A stretch of DNA of 64,000 bases, taken from positions 215,557 to 279,556 of the forward strand of contig NZ_QLUV01000002.1 in NCBI RefSeq assembly GCF_003286075.1, read 5' to 3'. This document shows positions 1 to 9,535 of this stretch, one piece after another. Positions within the stretch are counted from its first letter, which is position 1. The number at the start of each line of letters is the position of its first letter. The notes beneath the pieces are model-generated. The model searched no databases. It saw only the letters and a program-made list of their open reading frames with translations, and was not told the origin of the DNA. The position numbers and the translations under genes were made by a program. Source of the DNA: Paracoccus endophyticus. GTDB taxonomy: Bacteria > Pseudomonadota > Alphaproteobacteria > Rhodobacterales > Rhodobacteraceae.

Positions 1-1698
1 GTCCAGCCCCCACTGCTTGCGGGTATAGCCCTGAAAGAACGTCTCGTAGAGCCGCGTGCCGACCGCGTTCACCACCACGTCGCGGCTGTTGCGGATCTCG
101 GCCACCGGCTCGGCCTGCGCGGCCAGGAAGGCGGCCGCCTCGGCCTCGGTCGTCAGGTCCAGCCCGTACAGGCCGTTGATCGTCGTGCGGTTGATCGGCA
201 TCGGCAGCCGCCGGTCGCCCACCTGCGCCAGGACCCGATGCTCGTACGGGCGCCAGCGCGTGAAGCGGCTGAGATAGCTGACCACCTCGTCGCTGTTGGT
301 GTGGAAGATGTGGGGACCGTAGCGGTGCACCAGCAGGCCCGCGGCGTCGGCGTGGTCATAGGCGTTGCCGGCCACATGGTCGCGCTTGTCCACCACCAGC
401 ACCCGCTGGCCCGAGGCCTGCGCCAGCCGCTCGGCCAGCACCGATCCGGCAAAGCCTGCGCCCGCGATCACCACGTCATAGGCGCGCGCGCCCCGCCGGA
501 TGCCCGGCGCGGGAAAGCGGTCGGGGCCGCGGGTCGCGGCGCGGGCCTGCACGGCCTCGGCCACGAGGCGGTTCATGTGGCGGAAGGTGCTGTCCCAGCT
601 GAGCGTCGCCAGCGCGCGATCGGCCTCGTCGCGCCAGGGCGCGGGATCGGCGCGGCCGGCCAGCGCCGCCTCGCAGGCGGCGATGAAGTCATGCGTCCCG
701 TCGGCGATCCGCACCGCGGCGATGTCGCCATAATGGCGCACCACGTCGCGCACCTGCGTGGACACCACGGGGCAGCCGCCCGCCAGGTATTCGGGCGTCT
801 TGGTCGGGCTGATGAAGCGCGTGGCCTCGTTGATGGCGAAGGGCATCAGCGCCACGTCCCACCCCGCCAGATAGGACGGCAGCTCGCCATAGGATTTCTG
901 GCCGAGCCAGTGGATGTTGTGGGCGCGGGGCAGGTCGTGGGGCGACAGCTTGGCGACCGGCCCGATCATCACGATCTGCCAGTCGGGGCGGGCGGCGGCG
1001 GTGGCGCGGATCAGCTCCAGGTCCAGCCGCTCGTCGATGACGCCGTAATAGCCAAGCCGCGGCCGGGGGATCGCCGCCTGGTCGGCGGGATCGGGGCAGG
1101 GCATGCGGGCGCGCGCGAAATGCGCCGCATCGACGCTGGACGGAAACGGGTGGATGTTGTCGTGCCGCCTGCGCTTGGCCTCGTAGATGCTGTGGCCGCC
1201 GGTGAAGACCACGTCCGCCGCCGCCAGCAGGTCGGCCTCGTTCTGCCGCAGGTCATGGGGCGCAAAGCGAAAGTTCGACAGTTCGTCCATGCAGTCGTAG
1301 ACGACGGCCGATGCCTCGACGTGGCGGGCGAACGGCCACATCTGCGGGGTGTAGAACCACAGCACGGGCGCCTTTGCGCCCGTCACGACCAGCAACTGGT
1401 CAAGCAGGCCCGCCAGCGCACGGGTGGTGTCCTCGGGCGAGAAATGGCGGGGAACGCGGGGGCGGACCGCCTGCACGGTGGTGCCGGGAAAGGCATGGAA
1501 CTCCAGATAGGGCAAATGGTGATCGGCGGGGATCATCTCCTCCCAGAACCAGACGGGGCGGTCGGCGGCAAAGCGGCCCATCAGGTGCTGGGGGCGCTGC
1601 AGGACGAAATCCCAGCGCAGATGCGAAAAACAGATCAGCGGGGCCACGACCGGGGCGTGGACGGGCATTGCGGGCGTGTTGAGGGGGGCGATGGTCAT
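1..1698 (-). CDS. glf: Glycosyltransferase fused to UDP-galactopyranose mutase (3' end cut by window)
   Basis: The 566 visible codons hold two modules. Residues about 15-390 are a GT-B-like glycosyltransferase with FSHLRWDFVLQRPQHL near the start, YDCMDELSNF and SPTKTPEYLAGG, the usual donor-binding segment. From about residue 405 a flavoprotein begins with VIAGAGFAGSVLAERLA (dinucleotide fold), then GNAYDH, HRYGPHIFHT and RKQWGL, which are hallmarks of UDP-galactopyranose mutase (UDP-Galp to UDP-Galf, FADH2-dependent). The protein continues beyond base 1, so the mutase C-terminus is not seen. The ATG overlaps the stop of the upstream glycosyltransferase gene as ATGA, so the two are coupled. 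Together they probably make a galactofuranose-containing surface glycan; that role is inferred. The fusion would place Galf donor synthesis on the same chain as a transferase. Confidence 0.9.
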   Translation of the reverse strand, partial: MTIAPLNTPAMPVHAPVVAPLICFSHLRWDFVLQRPQHLMGRFAADRPVWFWEEMIPADHHLPYLEFHAFPGTTVQAVRPRVPRHFSPEDTTRALAGLLDQLLVVTGAKAPVLWFYTPQMWPFARHVEASAVVYDCMDELSNFRFAPHDLRQNEADLLAAADVVFTGGHSIYEAKRRRHDNIHPFPSSVDAAHFARARMPCPDPADQAAIPRPRLGYYGVIDERLDLELIRATAAARPDWQIVMIGPVAKLSPHDLPRAHNIHWLGQKSYGELPSYLAGWDVALMPFAINEATRFISPTKTPEYLAGGCPVVSTQVRDVVRHYGDIAAVRIADGTHDFIAACEAALAGRADPAPWRDEADRALATLSWDSTFRHMNRLVAEAVQARAATRGPDRFPAPGIRRGARAYDVVIAGAGFAGSVLAERLAQASGQRVLVVDKRDHVAGNAYDHADAAGLLVHRYGPHIFHTNSDEVVSYLSRFTRWRPYEHRVLAQVGDRRLPMPINRTTINGLYGLDLTTEAEAAAFLAAQAEPVAEIRNSRDVVVNAVGTRLYETFFQGYTRKQWGLD

Positions 1699-2849
1699 GC
1701 GGAAACCTTTCTGGCGTGCCGGTCCAAGGCTGTGTCGATCAGGTCGGACAGGCGCTGGATCGAATGGCGCCATGTCCAGTTCGCCTGGACGACAGAGCGG
1801 GTGTCATAGGTTGCGTGGCGGGCGATCAGCCGGTCCAGCGCGGCGGCGAAGTCAGGCTCGGCTGCGGTCAGCCCGGTGTCCGGGCGGATGTACTGGCGGC
1901 CGCAGACCAGCCCTGCATTGGCCAGCACGGGCAGCCCGGCCAGCATGTATTCGGTCAGGATGGCGGGCGCCCCGTCCTGGACGCCGCAGACGACGCCCAC
2001 GCGGGCGCGGTTGATCAGCGCGTTGACCTCGTCATGGCTGACGGGACCGACCCAGTCGATGTCAAGGCCGCGGGCCACCCCCTCGTCGCGCAGCGCGTCC
2101 GCCATGTGGCCATAGCCCACGACGCACAGCGCCCGCGTCCCCGGCCGCGCGGCCAGCGCGTCCAGCAGCAGGTCGTGGCGCTTGTAAGGCTGGGTCGCGG
2201 CCACATAGACCACGTCATAGTCCTTGGCCGCGCCGGTTGGATGGAACGTCAGGTCCGACGCGAATTCCGGCCCGATCGGCAGCACCGCGCACAGCGCGCC
2301 GGGATGGCGGGCGCGGATCTCGGCCGACTGCCAGTCGGCCCCGGTCAGGAAGATGTCCACATGACGGCTGACGGCGGGCGGGATGCGGATCGCGGGCGCG
2401 TCGATCGAGTTGTAGATGATGACGCTGTCGCGGCAGGCATCCAGCAGCGCCTCGTTCACGCCCAGGCCCCAGACGCACAGGATGTCGGGCGCGCCATGGA
2501 CGGCGATATGGGCCAGCGCATCGGCCGAGCCGTAGGGCGCGGCATGGCCGTCGGCGCGAAAGACGCGGCGGGTCAGCCCGGCAGGCCCGGGGGTGATCAG
2601 CCCGGCGCTGTCGCGCGGCCGGTCGTCGGCGCCCGCAAAGCTCCAGACCTCGGCCGTGTCGGCAAGCCCCGCGGCCACCGCCGCCAGGGGCAGGCGCTCG
2701 AGATAGCCGCCGACCACCGGGCCGGGCGGGTTGGACGAAGGGACGGAGATCTGCGTCCAGGCAGCATGAAAATGATCATAGTCGAGTGCGGATGGGCCCG
2801 AAGGCGAGGGGTCGCAGAAATCCGACACGGCCACGATGCGTCTTTTCAT
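1695..2849 (-). CDS. GT-B glycosyltransferase (family 4/1-like)
   Basis: A protein of 384 residues starting MKRRIVAVSDF. The start at 2849 is chosen because AGGAGAAGG lies just upstream on the minus strand; the frame stays open further upstream but without a comparable site. The C-terminal half has VVYVAATQPYKRHDLLLDAL, a WVGPVSHDEVNALI segment and DGAPAILTEYMLAGLPVLAN, the classic nucleotide-sugar-binding block of GT-B enzymes with the ExxxxGxP pattern. No signal peptide or membrane segment is visible, so it is probably cytoplasmic and acts at the membrane face. It overlaps the downstream transferase/mutase fusion by four bases. Donor and acceptor cannot be told from sequence; polysaccharide or glycolipid synthesis is inferred from the neighbour. 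Confidence 0.82.
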   Translation of the reverse strand: MKRRIVAVSDFCDPSPSGPSALDYDHFHAAWTQISVPSSNPPGPVVGGYLERLPLAAVAAGLADTAEVWSFAGADDRPRDSAGLITPGPAGLTRRVFRADGHAAPYGSADALAHIAVHGAPDILCVWGLGVNEALLDACRDSVIIYNSIDAPAIRIPPAVSRHVDIFLTGADWQSAEIRARHPGALCAVLPIGPEFASDLTFHPTGAAKDYDVVYVAATQPYKRHDLLLDALAARPGTRALCVVGYGHMADALRDEGVARGLDIDWVGPVSHDEVNALINRARVGVVCGVQDGAPAILTEYMLAGLPVLANAGLVCGRQYIRPDTGLTAAEPDFAAALDRLIARHATYDTRSVVQANWTWRHSIQRLSDLIDTALDRHARKVSA

Positions 2850-3088
2850 GCCTTCTCCTGACTGCAAAAGGGCCAGGATGCCGGCGCCTTGTCGGGGTGA
2901 TAACGAGGCCGTGACGGATTGGTTGCAAGCCGGAACATATGTTATGAGATTGCGTCGCTTAGGTGCCACATCTGGCGCATCGGAGCCCCGGCCCGCGGGC
3001 GGTTCGCGGCACCCGCGACACCCGGCCGCGCCCGCGGGCCTGCCGCCGGATGCTTGCGCGGGCCGCCGCTTTGCGCTTTGCCTGCGCC

Positions 3089-4186
3089 ATGACCCCACGC
3101 CTTGCGCCCATCCCCGCCAGCCTGCTCGACGCGGTCCCCTTCGTCGGCCCCGAGACGCTGGAGCGTCAGCGCGGCGCGCCGTTCCGCGCGCGGCTGGGTG
3201 CGAACGAGAATGGCTTCGGCCCGCCGCCGCACGCCGTGGCGGCGATGCAGGCCGCCGCGGCCGAGGCCTGGAAATATGGCGATCCAACCAGCCACGACCT
3301 GCGGGCGGCGCTGGCGGCGCACCTGGGCTGCACCCCCGACCACCTGGTCGTGGGCGAGGGGATCGACGGGCTGCTGGGCCTGGCCGTGCGGCTGCTGGTC
3401 GGTCCCGGCGACAGGGTCGTGACCTCGCTGGGCGGCTATCCGACGTTCGATTTCCACGTCGCGGGCTTTGGCGGCCTGCGCCACGCCGTTCCCTATCGCG
3501 ACGACCGGCAGGACCCCGAGGGGCTGATCGACGCCGCCCGCGACAGCGGCGCGCGGGTGATCTATCTGTGCAACCCCGACAACCCGATGGGCGGCTGGCA
3601 CGCGCCCGCGGTGATCGAGGCGGCCGTGGCCGCGCTGCCCGACGGCTGCGTGCTGCTGCTGGACGAGGCCTATGCCGAGTTCGCCCCCGCGCTGCCGCGG
3701 ATCGACCCCGACGACCCGCGCGTGCTGCGGTTCCGCACGTTTTCCAAGGCGTATGGCATGGCGGGCGCCCGGATCGGCCATGCGCTGGGCGCGCCGGACC
3801 TGATCCGGGCGTTCGGCCGGGTGCGCAACCATTTCGGCGTGAACCGCATGGCGCAGGCGGGCGCGCTGGCGGCGCTGGACGATCCCGCGTGGCTGGCGCG
3901 CACCGTGGCGCAGGTCGCCGCCGCGCGCGACCGCATCGCCGTCATCGCGCGCGACAACGGGCTGGACCCGCTGCCCTCGGCCACGAACTTCGTCAGCATC
4001 GACTGCGGCGGCAACGGCGCGCTGTCGCGCCGGGTGCTGGCCGGGCTGGCCGATCGCGGCGTCTTTGCGCGCATGCCCTGGGTCGCGCCCCAGGACCGCT
4101 GCATCCGCATCAGCTGCGGCCCCGACCCGGAACTTGACGCGCTGGCCGAGGCGCTGCCCGGCGCGCTGGCGGCGGCGCGGGGCTAG
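3089..4186 (+). CDS. PLP-dependent class I/II aminotransferase, histidinol-phosphate aminotransferase-like
   Basis: A 365-residue fold-type I aminotransferase starting MTPRLAPIPASL; the frame is open upstream but the conserved region begins here. Visible family motifs are LGANENGFGPPP, YLCNPDNPMG (substrate/PLP loop), LLLDEAYAEF with the cofactor Asp, and FRTFSKAYGMAGARIG, where Lys near residue 220 would form the Schiff base. The C-terminal RISCGPDPELD carries the carboxylate-binding Arg. This is the HisC family, which converts imidazole acetol phosphate plus glutamate to histidinol phosphate, but many members act on other substrates such as aromatic keto acids. No his genes are adjacent, so the substrate is open. 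It is divergent from the glycosyltransferase operon and converges on the SMR gene 28 bases downstream. Confidence 0.85.
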   Translation: MTPRLAPIPASLLDAVPFVGPETLERQRGAPFRARLGANENGFGPPPHAVAAMQAAAAEAWKYGDPTSHDLRAALAAHLGCTPDHLVVGEGIDGLLGLAVRLLVGPGDRVVTSLGGYPTFDFHVAGFGGLRHAVPYRDDRQDPEGLIDAARDSGARVIYLCNPDNPMGGWHAPAVIEAAVAALPDGCVLLLDEAYAEFAPALPRIDPDDPRVLRFRTFSKAYGMAGARIGHALGAPDLIRAFGRVRNHFGVNRMAQAGALAALDDPAWLARTVAQVAAARDRIAVIARDNGLDPLPSATNFVSIDCGGNGALSRRVLAGLADRGVFARMPWVAPQDRCIRISCGPDPELDALAEALPGALAAARG

Positions 4187-4214
4187 CCCCGGTGGCGTCG
4201 GGTCCCGCCGCCCG

Positions 4215-4544
4215 TCAGTGCGGCACGGCCTGCGAGAACCCGTTGATGACGATCACCCCCGCCAGGATCAGCCCGATCCCGATCACCGCCGGCAGGTCGG
4301 GCGTCTGGCGGAACACGACGACGCCGATCCCCGCCGTCAGCACGATGCCCAGCCCGCTCCACACCGCATAGGCCACGCCCAGGGGCACGTGGCGCAGCGC
4401 CTGGGACAGGAAATAGAACGACGCCAGATAGCACAGCGCCATGATGACGGTCGGCAGCGGGCGGGTGAACTGCTGCGACAGCATCAGGAACGAGGTGGCG
4501 ATCACCTCGAGGACGATGGCGATCATCAGGACGGCATAGGCCAT
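4215..4544 (-). CDS. Small multidrug resistance (SMR) family transporter
   Basis: A 109-residue, four-helix membrane protein typical of the EmrE/SugE family in length. It starts MAYAVLMIAIVLEVIATSF with the membrane-embedded Glu in helix 1 (VLEVIA) that couples proton antiport to cation export. Helix 2/3 contain FYFLSQALRHVPLGVAYAVW and SGLGIVLTAGIGV, the signature region of SMR proteins. A GTG two codons upstream is an alternative start. It lies 29 bases behind dapA on the same strand and is probably cotranscribed. It could export quaternary ammonium compounds or a metabolite such as guanidinium; sequence alone does not decide. Confidence 0.88.
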   Translation of the reverse strand: MAYAVLMIAIVLEVIATSFLMLSQQFTRPLPTVIMALCYLASFYFLSQALRHVPLGVAYAVWSGLGIVLTAGIGVVVFRQTPDLPAVIGIGLILAGVIVINGFSQAVPH

Positions 4545-4573
4545 GGCCACGGTCCCGCCCCCCTGCGCCGCGG

Positions 4574-5455
4574 TCAGATCAGCCCGGCGTGGGCCAGGGC
4601 GGCATCGATGCGGCTGCGCACGCCCGCCGACAGCGGCGTCAGCGGCAGCCGCACGGTTTCGCCGCACAGCCCGTTGCCCAGCCGCGACAGCCCGTATTTC
4701 GCCCCGACCAGCCCCGGTTCCAGGAAGATGGCGACATGCAGCGGCATCAGCCGGTCCTGCAGGGCCAGGGCCGTGGCATAGTCGCCGCGCAGGCAGGCCT
4801 CCTGCATTTGGGCGCACAGGGCGGGCGCCACGTTGGCCGTGACCGAGATGCAGCCGACCCCGCCTTGCGCGTTGAAGCCGTGCGCCGTCGCGTCCTCGCC
4901 CGACAGCTGGATGAAATCGGGGCCGCAGGTGATGCGCTGGAAGCAGACCCGCTCCAGCTTGCCGGTGGCGTCCTTGACGCCCGCGATGCGCGGCAGCTGC
5001 GCCAGCTCGCCCATCGTCTCGGGCGTCATGTCCACGACCGACCGGCCGGGGATGTTGTAGATGATGATCGGCAGGTCGGTGGCGTCGTGGACGGCGGTGA
5101 AATGGGCGATCAGCCCGGCCTGCGTCGGCTTGTTGTAATAGGGGGTCACGACCAGGACGCCGTCGGCGCCCACCTCTTGTGCGTGGCGGGCAAGGCCGAT
5201 CGCCTCGGCCGTGGCGTTCGACCCGGCCCCGGCGATCACCGGCACGCGCCCCGCGGCCACGCGGACGACCTCCTCGACCACCCGGCGATGCTCATCATGG
5301 CTCAGCGTCGGGCTTTCGCCGGTGGTGCCGACGGGGACCAGGCCGTGGCTGCCCTGTTCGATCTGCCATTCGACCAGGCGTTCCAGCGCGGCCAGATCGA
5401 CGGCGCCATCGGCCGTCATCGGCGTGACCAGCGCGGGCATGGAACCTTTGAACAT
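4574..5455 (-). CDS. dapA: 4-hydroxy-tetrahydrodipicolinate synthase
   Basis: A 293-residue protein of normal DapA length. It condenses pyruvate with aspartate semialdehyde, the first committed step to diaminopimelate and lysine. Motifs read directly are PALVTPM at the N-terminus, [12 protein letters not shown] (substrate Thr-Thr pair), [13 protein letters not shown] (catalytic Tyr), IIYNIPGRS with the carboxylate-binding Arg, and [14 protein letters not shown], where the Lys forms the pyruvate Schiff base. The ATG at 5455 begins MFKGSMPAL, as in most homologues. It is divergent from the lytic transglycosylase gene and followed by the SMR gene. Cytoplasmic. Confidence 0.97.
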   Translation of the reverse strand: MFKGSMPALVTPMTADGAVDLAALERLVEWQIEQGSHGLVPVGTTGESPTLSHDEHRRVVEEVVRVAAGRVPVIAGAGSNATAEAIGLARHAQEVGADGVLVVTPYYNKPTQAGLIAHFTAVHDATDLPIIIYNIPGRSVVDMTPETMGELAQLPRIAGVKDATGKLERVCFQRITCGPDFIQLSGEDATAHGFNAQGGVGCISVTANVAPALCAQMQEACLRGDYATALALQDRLMPLHVAIFLEPGLVGAKYGLSRLGNGLCGETVRLPLTPLSAGVRSRIDAALAHAGLI

Positions 5456-5569
5456 GGGGGCGTCCTGACAGCTTGTTTGGGGCGGCATACAACCGCAGAC
5501 CGGTGTTGCCAAGCAGGCCTGCCGAGGATGTGAGTTGCCGCAGCCCGCGCCTGCCCCCAGATTGCGCGC

Positions 5570-7996
5570 ATGAGGCGCATCCGTCCGACCCTGACCGCCT
5601 GGCTGACCGCCGTGGCGCTGACCCTGCCGGTCATGGCCGGGGCCGAGGATGCGTCGGCGCTGCGCCGCGCGCTTGCCGCGGCCGAGGCGCGGGACTGGAC
5701 GGCCGCCGCCGCCGCTGCGGCGCAGTCGGGCCCGATCGCCGCGGACCTGATCGCCTGGCAGCAGTTGCGCGCGGGCCATGGCACCTGGGCGCACTACAGC
5801 GACTTTGCCGCCCGCAACCCCGGCTGGCCGGGGCTGGAGCTGCTGTTCGAGCGCGGCGAGGCGCGGATGGACCCAGCCCCGCCCGCGGCCGAGGTGCTGG
5901 CCTGGTTCGGCAGCCGGCGCCCGCAGACGCTGACCGGCGCGCGGGCGCTGTTCGCCGCGCTGGAGGGGCCCGCGCGCGCGGCGGCCGTCGCCGATTTCTG
6001 GACCCATACCGCGCTGGAGCCCGCCGACGAGGCCGCCTTCCTTGCCGCCTGGGGCCCCGAGGTCGCGCCGCACCATGCCGCCCGCCTGCGGACGCTGCTG
6101 GATGCGGGGGAATGGGCGCCTGCGGAACGGATGCTGGCCCTTGTGCCCGGGCCGGATGCCGATCTGGCCCGCGCGCGGATCGCCGTGCAGGCGCGCCGCA
6201 CGGGCGTCGATGCGCTGATCCTGGCCTTGCCCGCGGCCCTGCGCGAGGACGCGGGCCTGGCGATGGACCGTTTCCGCTGGCGCCTTGCGGTCAAGCAGCG
6301 CGACGCCGCGCGGGCGCTGATGCTGGACCGCTCGACATCGGCCGAGGCGCTGCGCGATCCCGCGCGTTGGGCGGACGCGCGCCGCGACTTTGCCCGCGCC
6401 GCGTTGCGGGCGGGCGACTGGGCGCTGGCCGAACGGCTGGCCGCCGGGCATTTCCTGCCGGGCGGAGAGGACGCGGTCGATCTGGACTGGCTGGCCGGCT
6501 ATGCGGCGCTGCGCGCAGGCGCCGCCGACCGCGCGGCCGCGCATTTCGCCCGGCTGCCCGACCGCGACAGCGGCCCCATCACCCTGTCGCGGGCGCATTA
6601 CTGGCGCGGCCGCGCGGCCGAGGCGGCGGGCGACACCGCCGCCGCCGATGCGGCCTTTGCCCGCGCGGCGGTGCATCAGTCCGCCTTTTACGGCCAGCTT
6701 GCCGCCGAACGCACCGGCGCGCGGATGACCCCCGCCCTGGCCGTGCCGGGTCGGGCGGTCGAGACGCTGCCCGACTGGCGCGGCGCGGCGCTGCTGGACC
6801 ACCGCGTGTTCCAGGCGGGCATCTGGCTGGTGGCGGCCGGCCAGCCGCAGCAGGCGCAGCGGTTTTTCCTGCATCTGGCCGAAACCGCCGCGCACGAGGA
6901 CATCGCCCGCATGGCGCGGCTGATGCTGGAGCTGCACCGCCCCTGGGACGCGCTGCGTCTGGCCAAGGCCGCGGCGGCCAAGGGCGGCATCTATCCCGCC
7001 GCCTATTTCCCGCTGACCGGGCTCGAGGACGCGGACCTGCGTCTGCCGCCCGAGCTGGTGCTGTCGATCGCGCGCCGGGAAAGCGAGTTCAACCACACCG
7101 TCGGCAGCCCGGCCGGCGCCCTGGGGCTGATGCAGGTGATGCCCGACACCGCCCGGCAGATGGCCCGCCAGCTGGGCGAGCCCTTTGACCTTGCCCGGCT
7201 GACGACCGACGCCGCCTATAACGCGCGGCTGGGGGCGGCCTATCTGGACGGGCTGCGGGCGCGGTTCGGCCCTTCGGTCGCCCTGGTCGCGGCCGGATAC
7301 AACGCCGGTCCCGGACGTCCGGCGCGCTGGCTGCGCGATTTCGGCGACCTGCGGCGCACCGGGCAGGGCGCGGCCGATCCGGTGGACTGGGTCGAGATGA
7401 TCCCGTTCGACGAGACCCGGACCTATGTGATGCGGGTGGCGGAATCACTGCCGATGTACCGGGCGCGGATCGCGGGGCACCCGGTGCCCGTCGTGCCCAG
7501 CTGGGATCTGCGCGGGGGCGGCCTGATGCCGCCGCCCCGCATCTCGCCTCTGGTGCTGGCGCTGTCGGACCGGCCCCGCGCGACGCCCGCCTGGCTGGTC
7601 GCCCGCGCCGCGGCCATCAAGGCCGAGGAGGAGGCGAGGCTTAAGCGCGGGGCCGCGGCCGCCGCCGCAAGCGCGACCCTTGCGCCGCCCGCAGCGGGCG
7701 TGCGTCAGGCCGGCGACCCCGGCGCTGACCCGCGGCCGGGCGTGCCGGGCGCGGCCGCGGTCCTGCCCGATGCGGCCCGCCTGCCCGGCTCCGGCGATGC
7801 CGCAATCGCGCCGGCGGACCCACGGCCGGCCGGACGGACCGCCGCGGTCCAGGCCGATGAGGGGGGCAGGAAAGCCCCCGATCCAAGGGCGCTGGCCGAT
7901 GGTGGGCTGGATGCGGGACCGTGGCCCGCCGCGCCGATCCTGCGGCTGGGTCCGGGCGGCTATGCCCTGCCGCAGCCGCCCGCCGCCACGCCCTAG
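5570..7996 (+). CDS. Soluble lytic murein transglycosylase (Slt70-like) with long C-terminal tail
   Basis: An 808-residue periplasmic enzyme that cleaves peptidoglycan glycan strands to give 1,6-anhydro-muropeptides. Residues 1-24 look like a signal peptide ([11 protein letters not shown] then [15 protein letters not shown]). The middle is the alpha-helical, repeat-rich Slt superhelix. The catalytic domain begins about residue 490: [17 protein letters not shown] contains the catalytic Glu, followed by [36 protein letters not shown] and [13 protein letters not shown], the full GH23 motif series. After about residue 640 there is an Ala/Pro/Arg-rich tail of some 165 residues without recognisable domain; it is longer than in typical Slt proteins and may be disordered. 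It is divergent from dapA. Confidence 0.93.
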   Translation: MRRIRPTLTAWLTAVALTLPVMAGAEDASALRRALAAAEARDWTAAAAAAAQSGPIAADLIAWQQLRAGHGTWAHYSDFAARNPGWPGLELLFERGEARMDPAPPAAEVLAWFGSRRPQTLTGARALFAALEGPARAAAVADFWTHTALEPADEAAFLAAWGPEVAPHHAARLRTLLDAGEWAPAERMLALVPGPDADLARARIAVQARRTGVDALILALPAALREDAGLAMDRFRWRLAVKQRDAARALMLDRSTSAEALRDPARWADARRDFARAALRAGDWALAERLAAGHFLPGGEDAVDLDWLAGYAALRAGAADRAAAHFARLPDRDSGPITLSRAHYWRGRAAEAAGDTAAADAAFARAAVHQSAFYGQLAAERTGARMTPALAVPGRAVETLPDWRGAALLDHRVFQAGIWLVAAGQPQQAQRFFLHLAETAAHEDIARMARLMLELHRPWDALRLAKAAAAKGGIYPAAYFPLTGLEDADLRLPPELVLSIARRESEFNHTVGSPAGALGLMQVMPDTARQMARQLGEPFDLARLTTDAAYNARLGAAYLDGLRARFGPSVALVAAGYNAGPGRPARWLRDFGDLRRTGQGAADPVDWVEMIPFDETRTYVMRVAESLPMYRARIAGHPVPVVPSWDLRGGGLMPPPRISPLVLALSDRPRATPAWLVARAAAIKAEEEARLKRGAAAAAASATLAPPAAGVRQAGDPGADPRPGVPGAAAVLPDAARLPGSGDAAIAPADPRPAGRTAAVQADEGGRKAPDPRALADGGLDAGPWPAAPILRLGPGGYALPQPPAATP

Positions 7997-8007
7997 GCCC
8001 CGGCGCG

Positions 8008-8051
8008 GACGCGCCTCGCGCCCGCAACGCCGCGACGCGCCTCGCGCCCGC
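8008..8051. repeat. Pair of 18-bp direct repeats in the slt-suhB gap
   Basis: GACGCGCCTCGCGCCCGC occurs at 8008-8025 and again, identical, at 8034-8051, a 26-base period. It sits between the converging slt and suhB genes. There is no hairpin or T tract, so it is not an obvious terminator; it may be a replication-slippage duplication. Confidence 0.75.
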
Positions 8052-8103
8052 GCCTCAACGGCGGCTTTGCGGGACCAGCGTTCCGCGGATGCTGCCCCAC
8101 GCG

Positions 8104-8898
8104 TCAGTCGCGGGTGCGCACGATCCCGGCGAAGGCGTCGAACAGCACGGCGTTCGCGGCGACCAGTTCCGAGGCGTCGGCCACCGGCCCGTCATGACCG
8201 GCGCGCAGCGGCTCGACAAAGCCGCCGGCCTCCTTGACCAGCAGGATGCCCGCGGCCACGTCCCAGGCCTGGATGCCGCGTTCCCAGTATCCGTCGAACC
8301 GCCCCGCCGCGACATAGGCCAGGTCCAGCGACGCGGCGCCCCAGCGCCGCACCCCGGCCGTCACCGGCATCAGCCGCGCCAGGTCCTTCAGCGTCGCGGG
8401 CAGCGTGCCGCGCCCGCCGAAGGGGACGCCGGTGGCAAAGATCGACGCCGACAGGTCGCGCCGGCCCGACACCCGCAGGCGGCGGTCGTTCATGAAGGCG
8501 CCCTCGCCGCGCTCGGCGAAGAACAGCTCGTCCTTGGCGGGGTCGAAGACGACGGCGGCGACGATGTCGCCCTTGTGCTCCAGCGCGATGCTGACCGCCC
8601 AGTGCGGCAGCCCGTGCAGATAGTTGGTCGTGCCGTCCAGCGGATCGACGATCCAGCGCCGGGTCGGGTCCTCGCCGGCCTGGGTGCCGGTTTCCTCGCC
8701 GCACCAGCCATAGGTCGGGCGCGCGCCGCGCAGCTCTTCCTTGATGATGCGCTCGGCCTCGCGGTCGGCGCGGGTGACGAAATCGCCGGCCCCCTTGACG
8801 GAAACCTGCAGGTTCTCGACTTCGCGGAAGTCCTTGACCAGGCTGCGGCCCGCCTTGCGCGCCGCCTTGATCATCACGTTCAGATTGGCGCTGGCCAT
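8104..8898 (-). CDS. suhB: Inositol monophosphatase family protein
   Basis: A 264-residue Mg2+-dependent phosphatase of normal length. It has WCGEETG (metal-binding Glu), RWIVDPLDGTTNYLHG (the DPLDGT metal site) and GIQAWDVAAGILLVKEAGG (the WDxAAG signature). The family hydrolyses myo-inositol 1-phosphate and related sugar phosphates. In enterobacteria SuhB also acts in rRNA transcription antitermination, which cannot be judged here. The start at 8898 gives MASANLNVMIKAARKAGRSL, matching family N-termini. It converges on slt and is followed on the same strand by the DUF4126-like gene upstream at 9455. Confidence 0.93.
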   Translation of the reverse strand: MASANLNVMIKAARKAGRSLVKDFREVENLQVSVKGAGDFVTRADREAERIIKEELRGARPTYGWCGEETGTQAGEDPTRRWIVDPLDGTTNYLHGLPHWAVSIALEHKGDIVAAVVFDPAKDELFFAERGEGAFMNDRRLRVSGRRDLSASIFATGVPFGGRGTLPATLKDLARLMPVTAGVRRWGAASLDLAYVAAGRFDGYWERGIQAWDVAAGILLVKEAGGFVEPLRAGHDGPVADASELVAANAVLFDAFAGIVRTRD

Positions 8899-8993
8899 GG
8901 TGGGTGTCCTTTGTCGGGGCAGGCCCGTTTAGGCCGGTCGCCGCCGAAAGTGAAGCGGCTGCGCGGCCAAGGGCCTTGCGCGCCGCCGCCCCC

Positions 8994-9455
8994 TCAGTCC
9001 CGGGCGGCCCGCAGCCCCGCCACGATCGCCACGGCGCCCGCGAGGGCCAGCGCGTCCTCGGCCAGGCCTGTGGGCGTCTGGCCGTGATCCTGCATCGCGG
9101 CCATCCGCGCCCGCCAGCCGGGATAGGACGCCGCGACCGCCGTGATCCCCCCGACCGCCGCGCCGTTCCAGAACTGCCCGCGCGGGGCCAGCGCACCGCC
9201 CGCAAGCCCCGCCACGATGAACCGCGCGGCCAGCCCCAAGGGGACGATCCGGTCGGGCGCGGTCTTCATCTTGTCGCCGGCCATCTCGGCCAGCGCCAGC
9301 GCCACGGTGCCTGTCGCGACGGCCGGGTGCCGCAGGATGCCGGGCGCGGCGCAGTCGCGCGGCAGGTCGCCCCGCGCGGCGGCGACCGCGACCGCCGCCA
9401 GCGGCGTCATGGATCGCTGGCCGCCGACAAGGCCCATGAGGAACGAGGCGAGCAT
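8994..9455 (-). CDS. DUF4126-like small membrane protein
   Basis: A 153-residue hydrophobic protein starting MLASFLMGLVGGQRSMTPLA; the N-terminal glycine-rich helix with an Arg-Ser-Met/Thr-Pro pattern is like that of DUF4126 family members. Further hydrophobic stretches include ATGTVALALAEMAGDKM, FIVAGLAGGALA and DALALAGAVAIVAGL, suggesting three or four membrane helices. The start at 9455 is preceded by CAGGGGA at a fitting distance; an open frame extends upstream but without a family-like sequence. Function is unknown. It lies between metR and suhB, all on the minus strand. Confidence 0.7.
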   Translation of the reverse strand: MLASFLMGLVGGQRSMTPLAAVAVAAARGDLPRDCAAPGILRHPAVATGTVALALAEMAGDKMKTAPDRIVPLGLAARFIVAGLAGGALAPRGQFWNGAAVGGITAVAASYPGWRARMAAMQDHGQTPTGLAEDALALAGAVAIVAGLRAARD

Positions 9456-9535
9456 GGTGTGTTTCCCCTGACGGTTCGGGACGGGAACGCCCCGGCCCGG
9501 CGGTCCGGTTCCCCAAATCGCGCCGCCGCGTCCGG

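Noticed and set aside
238..1809. Long plus-strand frame across the first 1.8 kb
   Set aside because: The minus strand encodes the recognisable glycosyltransferase-mutase fusion through the whole interval.
4178..4191. 14-base palindrome CGGGGCTAGCCCCG over the stop of the HisC-like gene, considered as terminator
   Set aside because: It has no loop and no T tract; a chance palindrome around TAG in GC-rich DNA is more likely.
5500..7096. Long minus-strand frame upstream of dapA, antisense to the transglycosylase
   Set aside because: The plus strand has the full Slt motif series; dapA has a normal start at 5455.
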